Shown: positions 42,050-50,958, counted from the first letter of the stretch. The stretch is 64,000 nucleotides of DNA from Nocardia australiensis (GCF_020733705.1 NZ_JAJFZM010000001.1:2914001-2978000); one strand, 5' to 3'. A program made the numbers and translations. Notes: generated by a model from the sequence alone, not told the origin.

Positions 42050-43750
42050 TCAGCCTTTGAGCTCGGGGAACTGGTCGTCGCGCCACTCGCCCGGTTCGCC
42101 TTCTTCGGTGGCGAGCAGGTCTTCGCGGGCGCGTAGTTCCACCCGGCGGATCTTCCCGGAGATCGTCTTGGGCAGCTCGAAGAACTCCAGCCGCCGCACC
42201 CGTTGGTACGGCGCGAGGTGCTCGCGGGCATACCGCAGGATGGAAAACGCGGTGTCCTTTGTCGGTTCGGCCCCGGGCACGAGCGCGATGTAGGCCTTGG
42301 GCACCGCCAGCCGGACCGGGTCCGGGGATGGCACCACGGCGGCCTCGGCAACGGCCGGGTGCTCGATCAACACCGATTCCAACTCGAACGGGCTGATCTT
42401 GTAGTCGCTGGCCTTGAACACGTCGTCTGTGCGCCCGATGAAGGTGATGTAGCCGTCCTCGTCCCGGCTGGCGACGTCCCCGGTGTGGTAGAAACCGCCT
42501 GCCATCGCTTGGGTGTTGCGTTCCTCGTCGTCACGGTAGGCGGTCATCAGGCTCATCGGGCGCTGCTCGAGGTCCAAGCAGATCTCACCCTCACCGATAC
42601 CGTCCACCCGTCGCCCGCTCGTGGGGTCGACGAGGACCACCGGGACCCCCGGCAGCGGGCGACCCATCGAGCCGGGCCGCACCGGCGTGCCCGGAGTGTT
42701 GCCCACCTGGGCGGAGGTTTCGGTTTGCCCGAACCCATCCCGGATGGTCAGTCCCCACGCCCGCTCGACCTGGCTGATGACTTCGGGGTTGAGTGGTTCG
42801 CCGGCGCCGATGACCTCGCGCAGGTCGGTGGGACGCTCGCCGAGTTCGGCGTTGATCAGCATCCGCCACACCGTGGGCGGTGCGCAGAACGTGCTGACCT
42901 GCCGCTCGCGCAGCCTGCTCAGCAACGCGGCGGCGTCGAACCTGCCGTAGTTGTAGACGAAGATGGTGGCCTCGGCGATCCACGGTGCGAAGAAGCACGA
43001 CCATGCGTGCTTGGCCCAGCCCGGCGAGGAGATGTTGAGGTGCACGTCGCCTGGCCGCAGGCCCAGCCAGTACATCGTGGACAGATGACCGACCGGGTAC
43101 GACACCTGGGTGTGCTCAACCAGTTTTGGGCGTGAGGTGGTGCCGGAGGTGAAGTACAGCAACAGGGTGTCCGACGGCGCGGTGCCCGGATGTGGCATGG
43201 GGGTGTGCTCGCCGTGGGCCGCGGTGCGCAGATCTGCCCAGCCCGGCGCCTGGCCGACGCTGATCCGCGTGTAGTCGCCGGGGACGTCGTCGAACTTGGC
43301 CGTGTCGGCGGCGTTGCAGATCACGTAGCGGGCGCCGCCGCGCGCGATCCGGTCGGTGAGTTCGGCGGGGCCAACCGCGCTGGTGGTCGGCATGACCACC
43401 GCGCCGAGTTTCATGATCGCCAGCATCGACTCCCACAGCTCGACCTGGTTGCCGAGCATCAGCACCACCGGGTCGCCCTTGGTCATCCCGCGCGCGGCGA
43501 GCCACGCCGCCAGCAGGTCCGAGGCACGCGACATCTCTGCGAACGAGCGCACCGTTTCGGTGCCGTCCTGCTCGGCGATCACCAGTGCCGGGCGCTCGTT
43601 GCCGCGCGCGATGGCGTCGAACCAGTCCACAGCCCAGTTGAAGCGTTCACCGAGTTCCGGCCAGCGGAACTCGGTGACGGCGCGGGCGTGGTCCTCGCGC
43701 AGCGCCAGCAGTTGGTCCCTGCTCGTACGGTAGGCCGTGGTCGCATCCAT
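42050..43750 (-). CDS. AMP-forming acyl-CoA synthetase
   Basis: 566 residues from the ATG at 43750 (MDATTAYRTSRDQLLALREDHARAV). The ANL-superfamily signatures are clear: LLLYFTSGTTSRPKLVEHTQ (P-loop-like A3), IRDGFGQTETSAQVG (A5), GGFYHTGDVASRDEDGYITFIGRTDDVFKASDYKISPFELES (A7-A8) and LPKTISGKIRRVELR with the catalytic Lys (A10). It resembles the medium-chain/benzoate-type acyl-CoA synthetases that activate carboxylic acids before beta-oxidation or ring degradation. No neighbours in the same operon. Confidence 0.88.
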   Translation of the reverse strand: MDATTAYRTSRDQLLALREDHARAVTEFRWPELGERFNWAVDWFDAIARGNERPALVIAEQDGTETVRSFAEMSRASDLLAAWLAARGMTKGDPVVLMLGNQVELWESMLAIMKLGAVVMPTTSAVGPAELTDRIARGGARYVICNAADTAKFDDVPGDYTRISVGQAPGWADLRTAAHGEHTPMPHPGTAPSDTLLLYFTSGTTSRPKLVEHTQVSYPVGHLSTMYWLGLRPGDVHLNISSPGWAKHAWSCFFAPWIAEATIFVYNYGRFDAAALLSRLRERQVSTFCAPPTVWRMLINAELGERPTDLREVIGAGEPLNPEVISQVERAWGLTIRDGFGQTETSAQVGNTPGTPVRPGSMGRPLPGVPVVLVDPTSGRRVDGIGEGEICLDLEQRPMSLMTAYRDDEERNTQAMAGGFYHTGDVASRDEDGYITFIGRTDDVFKASDYKISPFELESVLIEHPAVAEAAVVPSPDPVRLAVPKAYIALVPGAEPTKDTAFSILRYAREHLAPYQRVRRLEFFELPKTISGKIRRVELRAREDLLATEEGEPGEWRDDQFPELKG

Positions 43751-44393
43751 CGCCCATATCCCTTCTCGGTCTCGCCAGCTCCTCGCGTGCTCGCCCGTTG
43801 ATTGTGTGTGCGGTGAGGGCCGACGTGATACCCGCAAATGGGGGTAGCGGCGTGGACTCGTATTCGCGGTGCCGGTGGTGGGCGGGGACCGTCCACAGTG
43901 TCCGCTACGGCGCGGTGCGAGACGAGCGACTGATCGGGGACCGGACGTTGTGGGCGGCCGGAGTGATCGCGACGCAGCTGGAGCGGGACATCGCTGCGGT
44001 AGCGCAGCCCTCGTGCGTGGAGCATGAGTGGTATGTCGCGGCTGTAGTCCAGGAGTCATCGTCATCGATCGGTTCGTGGTCATCGGGGGAGGCGGCAACC
44101 GTGGGCCCCGGCGTGTCCGGAGGATCGCCGGCTCCTGTTCACAGTCAATCCGACGTTCGTGGCGATGAAGACGAGTACTTCCGCAATTTCAGTGTCTTCG
44201 AACAGGACGACCATCGCCAGCGAAGGTGATCTTGACGTGCGCAGAATCCGCTGCCACTCCGGCGTTTCCTAGCTGAATCAGATCCACTGCCGTGGTCCGC
44301 GGCGGCACCGACTCAGCGCCGCACTTGGGCCGCGGGCGTAGGAGATCGCCACCGCTGGCACGTCCGCCCATTCCCTTGACCACCCGGATCCTC
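43751..44393. other. Gene-free stretch before the aromatic cluster
   Basis: About 640 bp (extending to 44564 around the dyad). Several short coding-like fragments occur on both strands, for example IAEVLVFIATNVGLTVN on the minus strand near 44150, recalling an SDR tail, but none forms a gene. It looks like a junction scar between core genome and the aromatic island. Confidence 0.35.
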
Positions 44394-44429
44394 CCATGTA
44401 ATTATCTTAGCGGTAAGATAATTACATGG
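44394..44429. promoter_or_regulatory. Perfect 16-bp-arm operator, site 1
   Basis: CCATGTAATTATCTTA and TAAGATAATTACATGG flank GCGG. This is the strongest dyad in the window, 136 bp upstream of the decayed FAD monooxygenase. Its core TATCTTAGCGGTAAGATA recurs at 45619-45640 and 49983-50006, so it is a shared regulatory site, probably for a MarR-type repressor. Confidence 0.8.
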
Positions 44430-44564
44430 AGTAATGCCCATGTGAGTTCGGATGAACAGGCCACGCGCAAGCATGAAACGGTGCGCACTGACGCCGAGGC
44501 CGTCCCGGTCATGGCGACACGTTGACACGCACATCGAGATCCAAGAGGCAGTTGGGAAGAACAT

Positions 44565-45073
44565 ATGAGTAAGGCCAAGACAGTCCTCGTGGTCGGCGGA
44601 GGTATCGCCGGATGCTCGGCCGCGATCGCTCTGGCAACAAAGGAATCCACGTCGCCCTCATCGAGAAACAATCCGAATGGCGGTTTCAGAGCTCAGGGAT
44701 CTTCGGCTACAGCAGCGGGCTCGAGAACTTCAAGCACCTCGGGTAGTCCGGGTACGTGATACCCGACGGGCGAAACGTCTATCTCGATCACCTCGGGCAT
44801 CCCATCGTCGACGTCTTCTATCCCACTGGCCCTACCGTCCGATCAGCGGCGATTCTCGGCATCAAACGGGCAGAAATGCACCGCGTCCTCACCGAGCGCC
44901 TCGAACGAATGGGCGTCGACATCCGGCTCTGCACCACAGTCAGACACATAGCGAACCCCGCCGACCCGCTGCGTGACATGAATCCGGAAATGACATCGTT
45001 TCGGGAAACACCGACCTGGGTGAAGGTTCTCGGCGAACATGTCAGCCTCCCGCGGAGCTGCGGAGGCGGGTGA
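44565..45073 (+). pseudogene. Decayed FAD-dependent aromatic monooxygenase
   Basis: The start MSKAKTVLVVGGGIAGCSAAIALA is the GxGxxG dinucleotide fold. At about 44635 the frame shifts: the second frame reads GIHVALIEKQSEWRFQSSGI then FGYSSGLENFKHLG-stop, and after another shift the third reads VIPDGRNVYLDHLGHPIVDV ... RAEMHRVLTERLERMGVDI. Together these reproduce the first ~140 residues of a class A hydroxylase. The GD-motif half is absent. At least two frameshifts plus a 3' deletion make it nonfunctional. It is the first gene behind the perfect operator. Confidence 0.8.
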
Positions 45074-45126
45074 TGGAAGGGCAGGCATACGGCGCCGAGC
45101 TGCTGTGCCTCAATCACTCCTGAACG

Positions 45127-45560
45127 TCAACAGCGGGTCTCGCCGTCGTCGAGGTCGGCGAGCAGGCGCCTGCGGACGCTGGCTGGTCGCTTCGAGCCGG
45201 GCGACTTCTCGATCCCCGTCACGCGTGCGTGCGACGTCGATCAGCACTTGTTCAGTGGCCAGCCGGGCCCGGATATGCGGCGCATACTCGCTGGTGGTGA
45301 GGAACTTCGGGCAGGTCAGGATCAGGTCGCACTCGCACGGACCCTCGGCGGGCAGCCGCAGGCAATGCTGTCGAGGTTCGCCGGGTATGTCGAGTACCGC
45401 TTGTTCGCGGCGGCAGATTTCGAATTCGAGCGTGTCTCGTCCCTTTGGGGTGTGTAGGAGGCCATTGACGACGGCGTACTGGTGGGTCGGTCCGATATCG
45501 GCGAGTTCGGTACGGGTGCAGGCGATCTCGGACAGCGGCGATTGCTGACCCAGGCACCCG
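45127..45560 (-). pseudogene. Integrase-like C-terminal remnant
   Basis: Minus-strand frame without a start: SPLSEIACTRTELADIGPTH, EGPCECDLILTCPKFLTTSE, YAPHIRARLATEQVLIDVAR and DGDREVARLEATSQR. A cysteine cluster followed by CPKFxTT and a long helical tail is the layout I associate with the C-terminal end of certain actinobacterial tyrosine-type integrases. A frameshift near 45175 restores a natural-looking end LLADLDDGETRC. The rest of the gene is missing. Family call is tentative. Confidence 0.4.
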
Positions 45561-45569
45561 GGTGCCTGG
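45550..45569. repeat. 20-bp perfect palindrome
   Basis: CCAGGCACCC directly followed by its complement GGGTGCCTGG, at the end of the integrase-like remnant and 50 bp before operator site 2. Could be a hairpin terminator or a recombination/end sequence. Confidence 0.5.
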
Positions 45570-45618
45570 CGCTTCGTCCAGCGAGCGTAAGGGGCTTGAC
45601 GAGTGACTGTGTTTGAGA

Positions 45619-45640
45619 TTACATCTTAGCGGTAAGCGTC
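45619..45640. promoter_or_regulatory. Cluster operator, site 2
   Basis: ATTACATCTTAGCGGTAAGCGT shares ATCTTAGCGGTAAG with site 1. It lies ~40-60 bp before the MFS gene, ideally placed over its promoter. Confidence 0.7.
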
Positions 45641-45678
45641 TTTGCGCTCACACAAATCGAAACACCCATAGGATGCTC

Positions 45679-47058
45679 ATGACGACGACCGTATCGGCCA
45701 ATGTGGCTGCGACAGCGGAGATGATCAGCGCCCGCCTCGAACGCCTGCCGATGAGTAGGTGGCATGTCAAGGCTCGCGTGATCGTCGGGGCCGTCACGTT
45801 CTTCGACGGCTTCGATCAACTGATGATCGCGTACTCGCTTCCCGTCCTCATTCCGAAATGGGACCTGACTCCCAGCGGTATCGCGTGGGTGATCGCGATC
45901 GGTGGTCTCGGGATGCTTGTTGGTGCGCTTGCCGGCGGGTGGTTGGCCGACCGTGTAGGCCGACTCAATGTGATCATCGCTTCGTTGGCTCTCTATGCGG
46001 TGATGAGCCTGGGCATGGCGTTCACCGACAGTCTGGTGCTCTTCCTCGTGTTCCGGTTCGTGCAGGGAATCGGGCTCGGCGCCGAGGTTCCGGTGGCCGC
46101 GAGTTACATCGGTGAGATCACCAAAGCCCACAAGCGTGGACGATTCGTGCTGCTCTACGAGGTGATCTTCCCGATCGGTCTTGTCATGTCGGCGATCGTG
46201 TCCGCGTGGGTGGTCCCCAACTTCGGCTACAAGGTGCTCTTCGCGCTCGGCGCGCTTCCCGTCCTGCTCCTGCCACTGATCTGGCGACTGCCTGAGTCGC
46301 CGCGTTGGCTGGCCTCCCGCGGCCGCTTCGACGATGCGCACAACGCGATGACGCGCATCGAGGACGAGGTCACCGGCAAGTACGGCAAGACGCTCCCTGC
46401 TCCGCAGCCGTTGTCGGCGGTCGCGGTCGACGCTCGTCACGGACGGTTCCGTGAAGCATTCCAGGGCGTCTACCTGCGTCGCACCCTGATGCTCGCCGGG
46501 ATCTGGGGCTGCGCCTACTTCGTCAACTACGGCATCGCGTCCTGGCTGCCCTCGCTCTACCACTCCGCATTCGACGTCAGCGTCGAGACCGCTCTGCACT
46601 ACAGCATCGTCACCAGCGTCGCCGGCCTGATCGGCTGCGTCCTCGTCGCCTTCCTCATCGACAACCTCGGCCGCCGCATCTGCATCACCGCATCGATGGT
46701 CTTCTGCTCGAGCTTGCTCTTCCTGCTCGCCGCCACCGGCGCCGACACCGCGACGAAGGTGCTGTTCTGGTCGGCCGGATCCGCCCTCTTCGTCTTCGCC
46801 GTCAACATGGCGCTTTACGTGTACACCGCAGAGTTGTACCCCACCCGGATGCGGGCTATCGGCTGCGCCATCGGCGGAGCGAGCGGACGCCTCGGCATCA
46901 TCGTCGGACCGCTCGCCGTCGGCGCCATCCTCGACGGGGGTGGCACGCTCACCGTCGTGTTCGGAATGTTCTCCGCGGTCGCCCTGATCGGTGCCCTCGT
47001 CGTCGGCTTCTTCGCCGTCGAAACCCGCGAGAAGACCCTCGAGGAGATCTCCCAGTGA
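45679..47058 (+). CDS. MFS importer, aromatic-acid:H+ symporter-like
   Basis: 459 residues from the ATG at 45679 (MTTTVSANVAATAEMISARL); an ATG two codons earlier and a further one at 45613 are less likely. Twelve transmembrane segments. TFFDGFDQLMIAYSLPVLIP has the conserved DxxD-like acidic pair of aromatic-acid symporters (AAHS/sugar-porter-like), and GGWLADRVGRLNVII and RFVQGIGLGAEVPVAASYIGE follow. First intact gene of the aromatic cluster under operator site 2; probably imports the aromatic substrate. It overlaps the aldehyde dehydrogenase start by 4 bp. Confidence 0.88.
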   Translation: MTTTVSANVAATAEMISARLERLPMSRWHVKARVIVGAVTFFDGFDQLMIAYSLPVLIPKWDLTPSGIAWVIAIGGLGMLVGALAGGWLADRVGRLNVIIASLALYAVMSLGMAFTDSLVLFLVFRFVQGIGLGAEVPVAASYIGEITKAHKRGRFVLLYEVIFPIGLVMSAIVSAWVVPNFGYKVLFALGALPVLLLPLIWRLPESPRWLASRGRFDDAHNAMTRIEDEVTGKYGKTLPAPQPLSAVAVDARHGRFREAFQGVYLRRTLMLAGIWGCAYFVNYGIASWLPSLYHSAFDVSVETALHYSIVTSVAGLIGCVLVAFLIDNLGRRICITASMVFCSSLLFLLAATGADTATKVLFWSAGSALFVFAVNMALYVYTAELYPTRMRAIGCAIGGASGRLGIIVGPLAVGAILDGGGTLTVVFGMFSAVALIGALVVGFFAVETREKTLEEISQ

Positions 47059-48563
47059 CCATTCTCGACACCGCACCACAGACACTGCCGTTCGTCCCGG
47101 TCGCAGACCGGATCCTCGTCGCCGGAGAGTGGCGGCAGGCGAGTGGCCCGGCCTTCGCGGTCACGGACCCGTCGAACGGCGAAACCCTCCAGGTGATCCA
47201 CCAGGCCACCGCCGACGACGCCGATGAGGCGATCCGGAAGGGCCGCGCCGCCGCCGACGACCCGGCGTGGCGCGCGCTGCTCCCGCACCAGCGGGCGAAG
47301 TGCCTGCACCGCATCTCCGATGCCATCGAGGCGAACACGTCCCGGCTCGCGCTGCTGCAGAGCTACAACACCGGCAAGACGGTCGCCGAGACCACGGCAC
47401 TCGTCGGCAGCGCCGCCGCAACGTTCCGCTACTTCGCAGCCGTACTCGAGACCTCGGACGAGGACCTCACCGCCCCGCGCGGCAACTTCCTGACGATGAG
47501 CGTCCTCGAGCCCATCGGGGTGATCGGCGCCATCGCGCCGTGGAACTCCCCGGTCGCCAGCGACGCGCAGAAGATCGCCCCCGCCTTGGCGGCCGGCAAC
47601 GCCGTCGTCCTCAAGCCCGCCGAGTGGACGCCGCTGGTGTCCCTCGAACTGGCGCGGCTGATCGACGAGTCGGGATTGCCGAAGGGCCTCCTGTCTGTGC
47701 TGCCGGGCAAGGGGTCCGTTGTCGGTGACGCCATCGTCCACCACCCCGAGATCGGGAAGGTGACCTTCACCGGCGGCACGAACACTGGACGGTCCATCGC
47801 CCACTCGGCGGCGGAGAAGCTGATGCCGGTGTCGCTGGAACTCGGCGGCAAGTCGCCGACCATCGTCCTCGACGACGCCGACCTCGACGCCGCCGTGAAC
47901 GGTGTGATGTACGGGATCTTCTCGTCCACCGGGCAGAGCTGCATCGCCGGGTCCCGCCTGTTCGTCGACCACCGCATCTACGACGAGTTCGTCGAGAGAC
48001 TGGTGGCCAAGACGTCCCGGCTTCGCCTCGGACCCGGCCGCGACCCCGACACCCAGGTCGGGCCGATGGTCCACCCCAAGCATCGCGACAGCGTCGCCGC
48101 ATACGTCGACCTCGCTCGCGAAGAGGGCGGAAGAGTGTTGTGCGGAGGGAAGATCCCCGACGACGAGCGGCTGCGCGACGGCGCGTACTTTCTGCCGACG
48201 ATCATCGACGGGCTGCCCAACGGTTCACGCACCTGCCAGGAGGAGATTTTCGGACCCGTCCTGGTGGTCCTACCGTTCGACGGCGACGCGGATCTGGTTG
48301 CACAGGCAAATGATTCGGTATTCGGGCTGGCGTCGGGCATCTGGACCGGCGACTACCGTCGCGCCTGGAAACTTGCCCGCCGACTACAGGCCGGCACCGT
48401 GTGGATCAACACCTACAAGCAGTTCAGCATCTCCACGCCGTTCGGTGGCATCAAGGAAAGCGGACTCGGCGTGGAGAAGGGGCGCAGCGGTATCGCCGCG
48501 TACTCCCGGCAGAAGAGCATCTACTGGGGTCTGGAGGCAGAACCCAATCCGTGGGCGGACTGA
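47055..48563 (+). CDS. NAD(P)-dependent aldehyde dehydrogenase
   Basis: 502 residues starting GTG within the transporter stop (GTGA). Catalytic residues: N164 in IAPWNSP, K187 in LKPAEWTP, E262 in LELGGKSP and C296 in GQSCIAGS. Full-length class with the late EEIFGPVLVV motif. In this context it may oxidise a benzaldehyde-type product of the ThDP decarboxylase or a muconic-semialdehyde meta-cleavage product. A decayed copy of its 3' end lies at 49840-49985. Confidence 0.9.
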   Translation: MTILDTAPQTLPFVPVADRILVAGEWRQASGPAFAVTDPSNGETLQVIHQATADDADEAIRKGRAAADDPAWRALLPHQRAKCLHRISDAIEANTSRLALLQSYNTGKTVAETTALVGSAAATFRYFAAVLETSDEDLTAPRGNFLTMSVLEPIGVIGAIAPWNSPVASDAQKIAPALAAGNAVVLKPAEWTPLVSLELARLIDESGLPKGLLSVLPGKGSVVGDAIVHHPEIGKVTFTGGTNTGRSIAHSAAEKLMPVSLELGGKSPTIVLDDADLDAAVNGVMYGIFSSTGQSCIAGSRLFVDHRIYDEFVERLVAKTSRLRLGPGRDPDTQVGPMVHPKHRDSVAAYVDLAREEGGRVLCGGKIPDDERLRDGAYFLPTIIDGLPNGSRTCQEEIFGPVLVVLPFDGDADLVAQANDSVFGLASGIWTGDYRRAWKLARRLQAGTVWINTYKQFSISTPFGGIKESGLGVEKGRSGIAAYSRQKSIYWGLEAEPNPWAD

Positions 48564-48611
48564 ACCTCGCGTGACCGCCAAGGCGCGAAAGAAACTCAGC
48601 CCCAAAACTTA
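48551..48611 (+). repeat. Imperfect direct repeat, copy A
   Basis: The aldehyde dehydrogenase stop and following ~50 bp, including ACTGAACCTCGCGT, reappear at 49923-49983 with roughly four-fifths identity. The pair brackets the metallo-beta-lactamase-fold gene. Confidence 0.7.
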
Positions 48612-48630
48612 CGGAAGTGAGTCTTCACCG

Positions 48631-49812
48631 ATGACCATGCACGACAAGAAAGTCGACCATATTTCTCATGGCTACTCGCGAAGGAGTGCGTTCGCGCTGT
48701 TCGGAACGGGCCTGGCGACCCTCGCCGCCACCAGCTGCGCGGCCCACGCCACGTCATCGGATGAACACTACGATTCCCCCCTCCCGCCGGATGCCTACGA
48801 ACTCACCGGATCGGTGGAAGGGTACAACACCAAGCTCATCCTTCTCGGCACAGCAGCCGGGCCGCTGACCGTTCCGGGACGCAGCGGAACCGCGACGGTA
48901 CTGATGGTCGGGGATCGCCCGTACCTAATCGATGCTGGCCCGGCGTCGAGTCGCAAACTGGGGCAAGCCGGGATATCGGCGGCCGATCTCGGCGGCGTCT
49001 TCATCACACATATGCACAACGACCACATCGCCGACCTGTTCAACATCTTCTGGTTGCCGGGCGTCACTTTGGCCTACAAGTTCACACAAACAGTCCCGAT
49101 CTTCGGTCCCGGATCCGCTGGCGCACTGCCCATTCCCTATCAAGGAGGCTCGATTCCGATCCAGAGCCCGTCGCGCCCAACTCCCGGCATCACCGAGATG
49201 CTCTCCGGCCTCCGCGATGCGTATGCGTACGAGATCAACATCCGTAACACAGAAAAGGCCGCACAAGCCGACTTTGGCCAGTACATCTCGGCACACGACA
49301 TCCTGCCTCCGCCGTCGGCTGGCGCCTCCTTCGACAACACCGCACCCACCATGGAACCGTTCACCGTGTTCGAGGACGACCTCGTTCGCGTGACCGCGAT
49401 ACTCGTTCCGCACGGACCCGTGTTTCCTTCCTATGCGTTCCGCTTTGACACCGACGACGGTGCGGTCACCTTCTCGGGTGATACGGCCAAGTCGGACAAC
49501 GTGATTCGCCTTGCTGCTGGAACCGATATCCTGGTGCACGAGGTTGTCGACATCGATTACTACGCGCGCACAATGAAAAGCCCAGCGATGATCGAGCATA
49601 TGGTCGAAACACACACCATCGCCGCTGACGTCGGTCGAGTGGCGAGTGCCGCCGGAGCCAAGCATGTCGTTCTCTCGCACATCGGGCCCGGCGATCCCCG
49701 CGAAGTCGACGACGACCAGTGGGAAAGAGGGGTTCGGTCGACGTTCACAGGGCCGATCACGGTGGGGCATGATCTCGTGCAGATCGCGGTCGGTCGTCGT
49801 TCTGGGCCGTGA
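48631..49812 (+). CDS. Tat-exported metallo-beta-lactamase-fold hydrolase
   Basis: 393 residues from the ATG at 48631 (MTMHDKKVDHISHG). A twin-arginine signal YSRRSAFALFGTGLATLAATSCAAHA directs export; the Cys at its end could be a lipid-anchor site, though the lipobox is imperfect. Zinc motif THMHNDHIADL, further His in HGPVFPSYAF, FSGDTAKSDNV and VLSHIGPGD fit the arylsulfatase/RNase Z-like metallo-hydrolase branch. A periplasmic esterase or lactonase role acting on the aromatic substrate before import is possible. Flanked by direct repeats, so it may have been inserted into the operon. Confidence 0.85.
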   Translation: MTMHDKKVDHISHGYSRRSAFALFGTGLATLAATSCAAHATSSDEHYDSPLPPDAYELTGSVEGYNTKLILLGTAAGPLTVPGRSGTATVLMVGDRPYLIDAGPASSRKLGQAGISAADLGGVFITHMHNDHIADLFNIFWLPGVTLAYKFTQTVPIFGPGSAGALPIPYQGGSIPIQSPSRPTPGITEMLSGLRDAYAYEINIRNTEKAAQADFGQYISAHDILPPPSAGASFDNTAPTMEPFTVFEDDLVRVTAILVPHGPVFPSYAFRFDTDDGAVTFSGDTAKSDNVIRLAAGTDILVHEVVDIDYYARTMKSPAMIEHMVETHTIAADVGRVASAAGAKHVVLSHIGPGDPREVDDDQWERGVRSTFTGPITVGHDLVQIAVGRRSGP

Positions 49813-49839
49813 GGACGCTCTGCGACACCAGCACGTGAT

Positions 49840-49985
49840 GCTGGACAGCGCCCTGGTTCGCGTACCTGCCAGGAGGAAATCCTTGGACGGGTCCCGGTCG
49901 TTTTGCTGCAGTTGGCGAATCATGGGCGAACTGAACCTCGCGTCACAGCCAAATTCGCGAAGGGATTCAGCGCCCAAAATTTATA
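49840..49985 (+). pseudogene. Partial duplicate of the aldehyde dehydrogenase 3' end
   Basis: GSRTCQEEILGRVPVVLL matches GSRTCQEEIFGPVLVVLP of the intact gene (near 48220-48270). About 280 bp corresponding to the end of the gene are then missing, and the sequence resumes with the dehydrogenase stop region and downstream repeat (49923-49983, copy B of the direct repeat). This is an internally deleted second copy. Confidence 0.7.
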
Positions 49986-50006
49986 TTACTGCTAAGATAA
50001 TGACAT
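49983..50006. promoter_or_regulatory. Cluster operator, site 3
   Basis: ATATTACTGCTAAGATAATG matches the reverse-complement orientation of site 1 (CTTACCGCTAAGATAATT) at nearly all core positions. It lies 23 bp before the extradiol dioxygenase gene, so the second half of the cluster has its own controlled promoter. Confidence 0.7.
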
Positions 50007-50028
50007 CAAAGATGCTGAAGGGAATGAC

Positions 50029-50958
50029 ATGAACGAGGCTGTTGCACGACTGAGATGCCTGCGCTCGGTCGAACTGCGCACGCAGGCCAGCGCCGAATCC
50101 ACCGAGTTCTACTCGGAGGTGTGGGGACTTCATGTGGTCGAGCATGGCGTGAACGGCGCTTGGCTGCGAGGGACGGGTGAGCAGCACCACGCGCTGCAGC
50201 TCACCCAGGCGGCACGAAACGGCCTCGGCCGCATTACCTTCGCGGTAGCAACACCGGCCGAGGTGGACGAGGCAGCCCGCCGCCTCGAACTGCGGGGCGT
50301 TCCCATCGTCAGCGGCCCCGGCCCCACCAACGACATCGGCGGTGGCTACGGGGTCAGTCTCGTAGATCCCGAAGGCAGGGTGATCGAACTCCTCGCGGAC
50401 TCTCTCGCGGTGCCGAAACTCGGCCAGGACGACGCCGTTCCGGTCGGCGTCACCCACGTCGTCCTCAACACCGTCGACATCGATGCCGCGGTGAAGTTCT
50501 ACTGCGACGTACTCGGCATGCGGGTGTCGGACTGGTCCGAGCACCAGATGGCGTTCCTGCGCTGCAACTCCGACCATCACAGCATCGCGTTCAATCAGGC
50601 CGAGTGGACGTCGGTGAATCACGTCGCCTACGAGATGCCTACTGTCGACCACTTCATGCGCGGCATCGGCAGGCTCCGCCATCACGGCACCGTTCCGCTC
50701 TGGGGTCCAGGCAAGCACGGCCCCGGCGACAACACCTTCTCGTACTTTGCCGACCCGGCCGGGCTGGTCTGCGAATACACGTCCGGCATTGCGCAGGTCG
50801 ACGAGGATCGGTGGCTGTGCAAGGTGTGGCGCCGGGTGCCGGAACTGTCCGACCTGTGGGGCACCGCCGGTCCGCCATCCAAGCAGGTCCGCGACCACAT
50901 GGCCGGCGTTTCCGACCCCGGCGCGTTCGAGCGGTTCGACCTCGGGCGGGTGTCGTGA
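50029..50958 (+). CDS. Type I extradiol dioxygenase (catechol 2,3-dioxygenase-like, VOC fold)
   Basis: 309 residues in two VOC modules. The N-terminal module (RSVELRTQASAESTEFYSEVWGLHVVE) is noncatalytic; the C-terminal one holds the Fe(II) ligands H143 (GVTHVVLNTVD), H198 (SVNHVAYEM) and E249 (LVCEYTSG), with Y239 nearby. The length and architecture match two-domain enzymes cleaving catechols meta to the hydroxyls. It follows operator site 3, and its stop overlaps the start of the hydrolase for the cleavage product. Confidence 0.9.
   Translation: MNEAVARLRCLRSVELRTQASAESTEFYSEVWGLHVVEHGVNGAWLRGTGEQHHALQLTQAARNGLGRITFAVATPAEVDEAARRLELRGVPIVSGPGPTNDIGGGYGVSLVDPEGRVIELLADSLAVPKLGQDDAVPVGVTHVVLNTVDIDAAVKFYCDVLGMRVSDWSEHQMAFLRCNSDHHSIAFNQAEWTSVNHVAYEMPTVDHFMRGIGRLRHHGTVPLWGPGKHGPGDNTFSYFADPAGLVCEYTSGIAQVDEDRWLCKVWRRVPELSDLWGTAGPPSKQVRDHMAGVSDPGAFERFDLGRVS

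Noticed and set aside
43798..44229. 143-codon plus-strand frame upstream of the operator
   Set aside because: Rich in Ser, Gly and Val without domain features or ribosome site, and it conflicts with coding-like fragments on the other strand; not supported as a gene.
45619..47085. Open frame of 488 codons antisense to the MFS importer
   Set aside because: Composition dominated by Asp, Glu, Gly and Arg and the exact opposite of transmembrane helices; shadow.
46815..48083. 422-codon minus-strand frame over the aldehyde dehydrogenase
   Set aside because: Shadow of a gene with catalytic residues on the plus strand.
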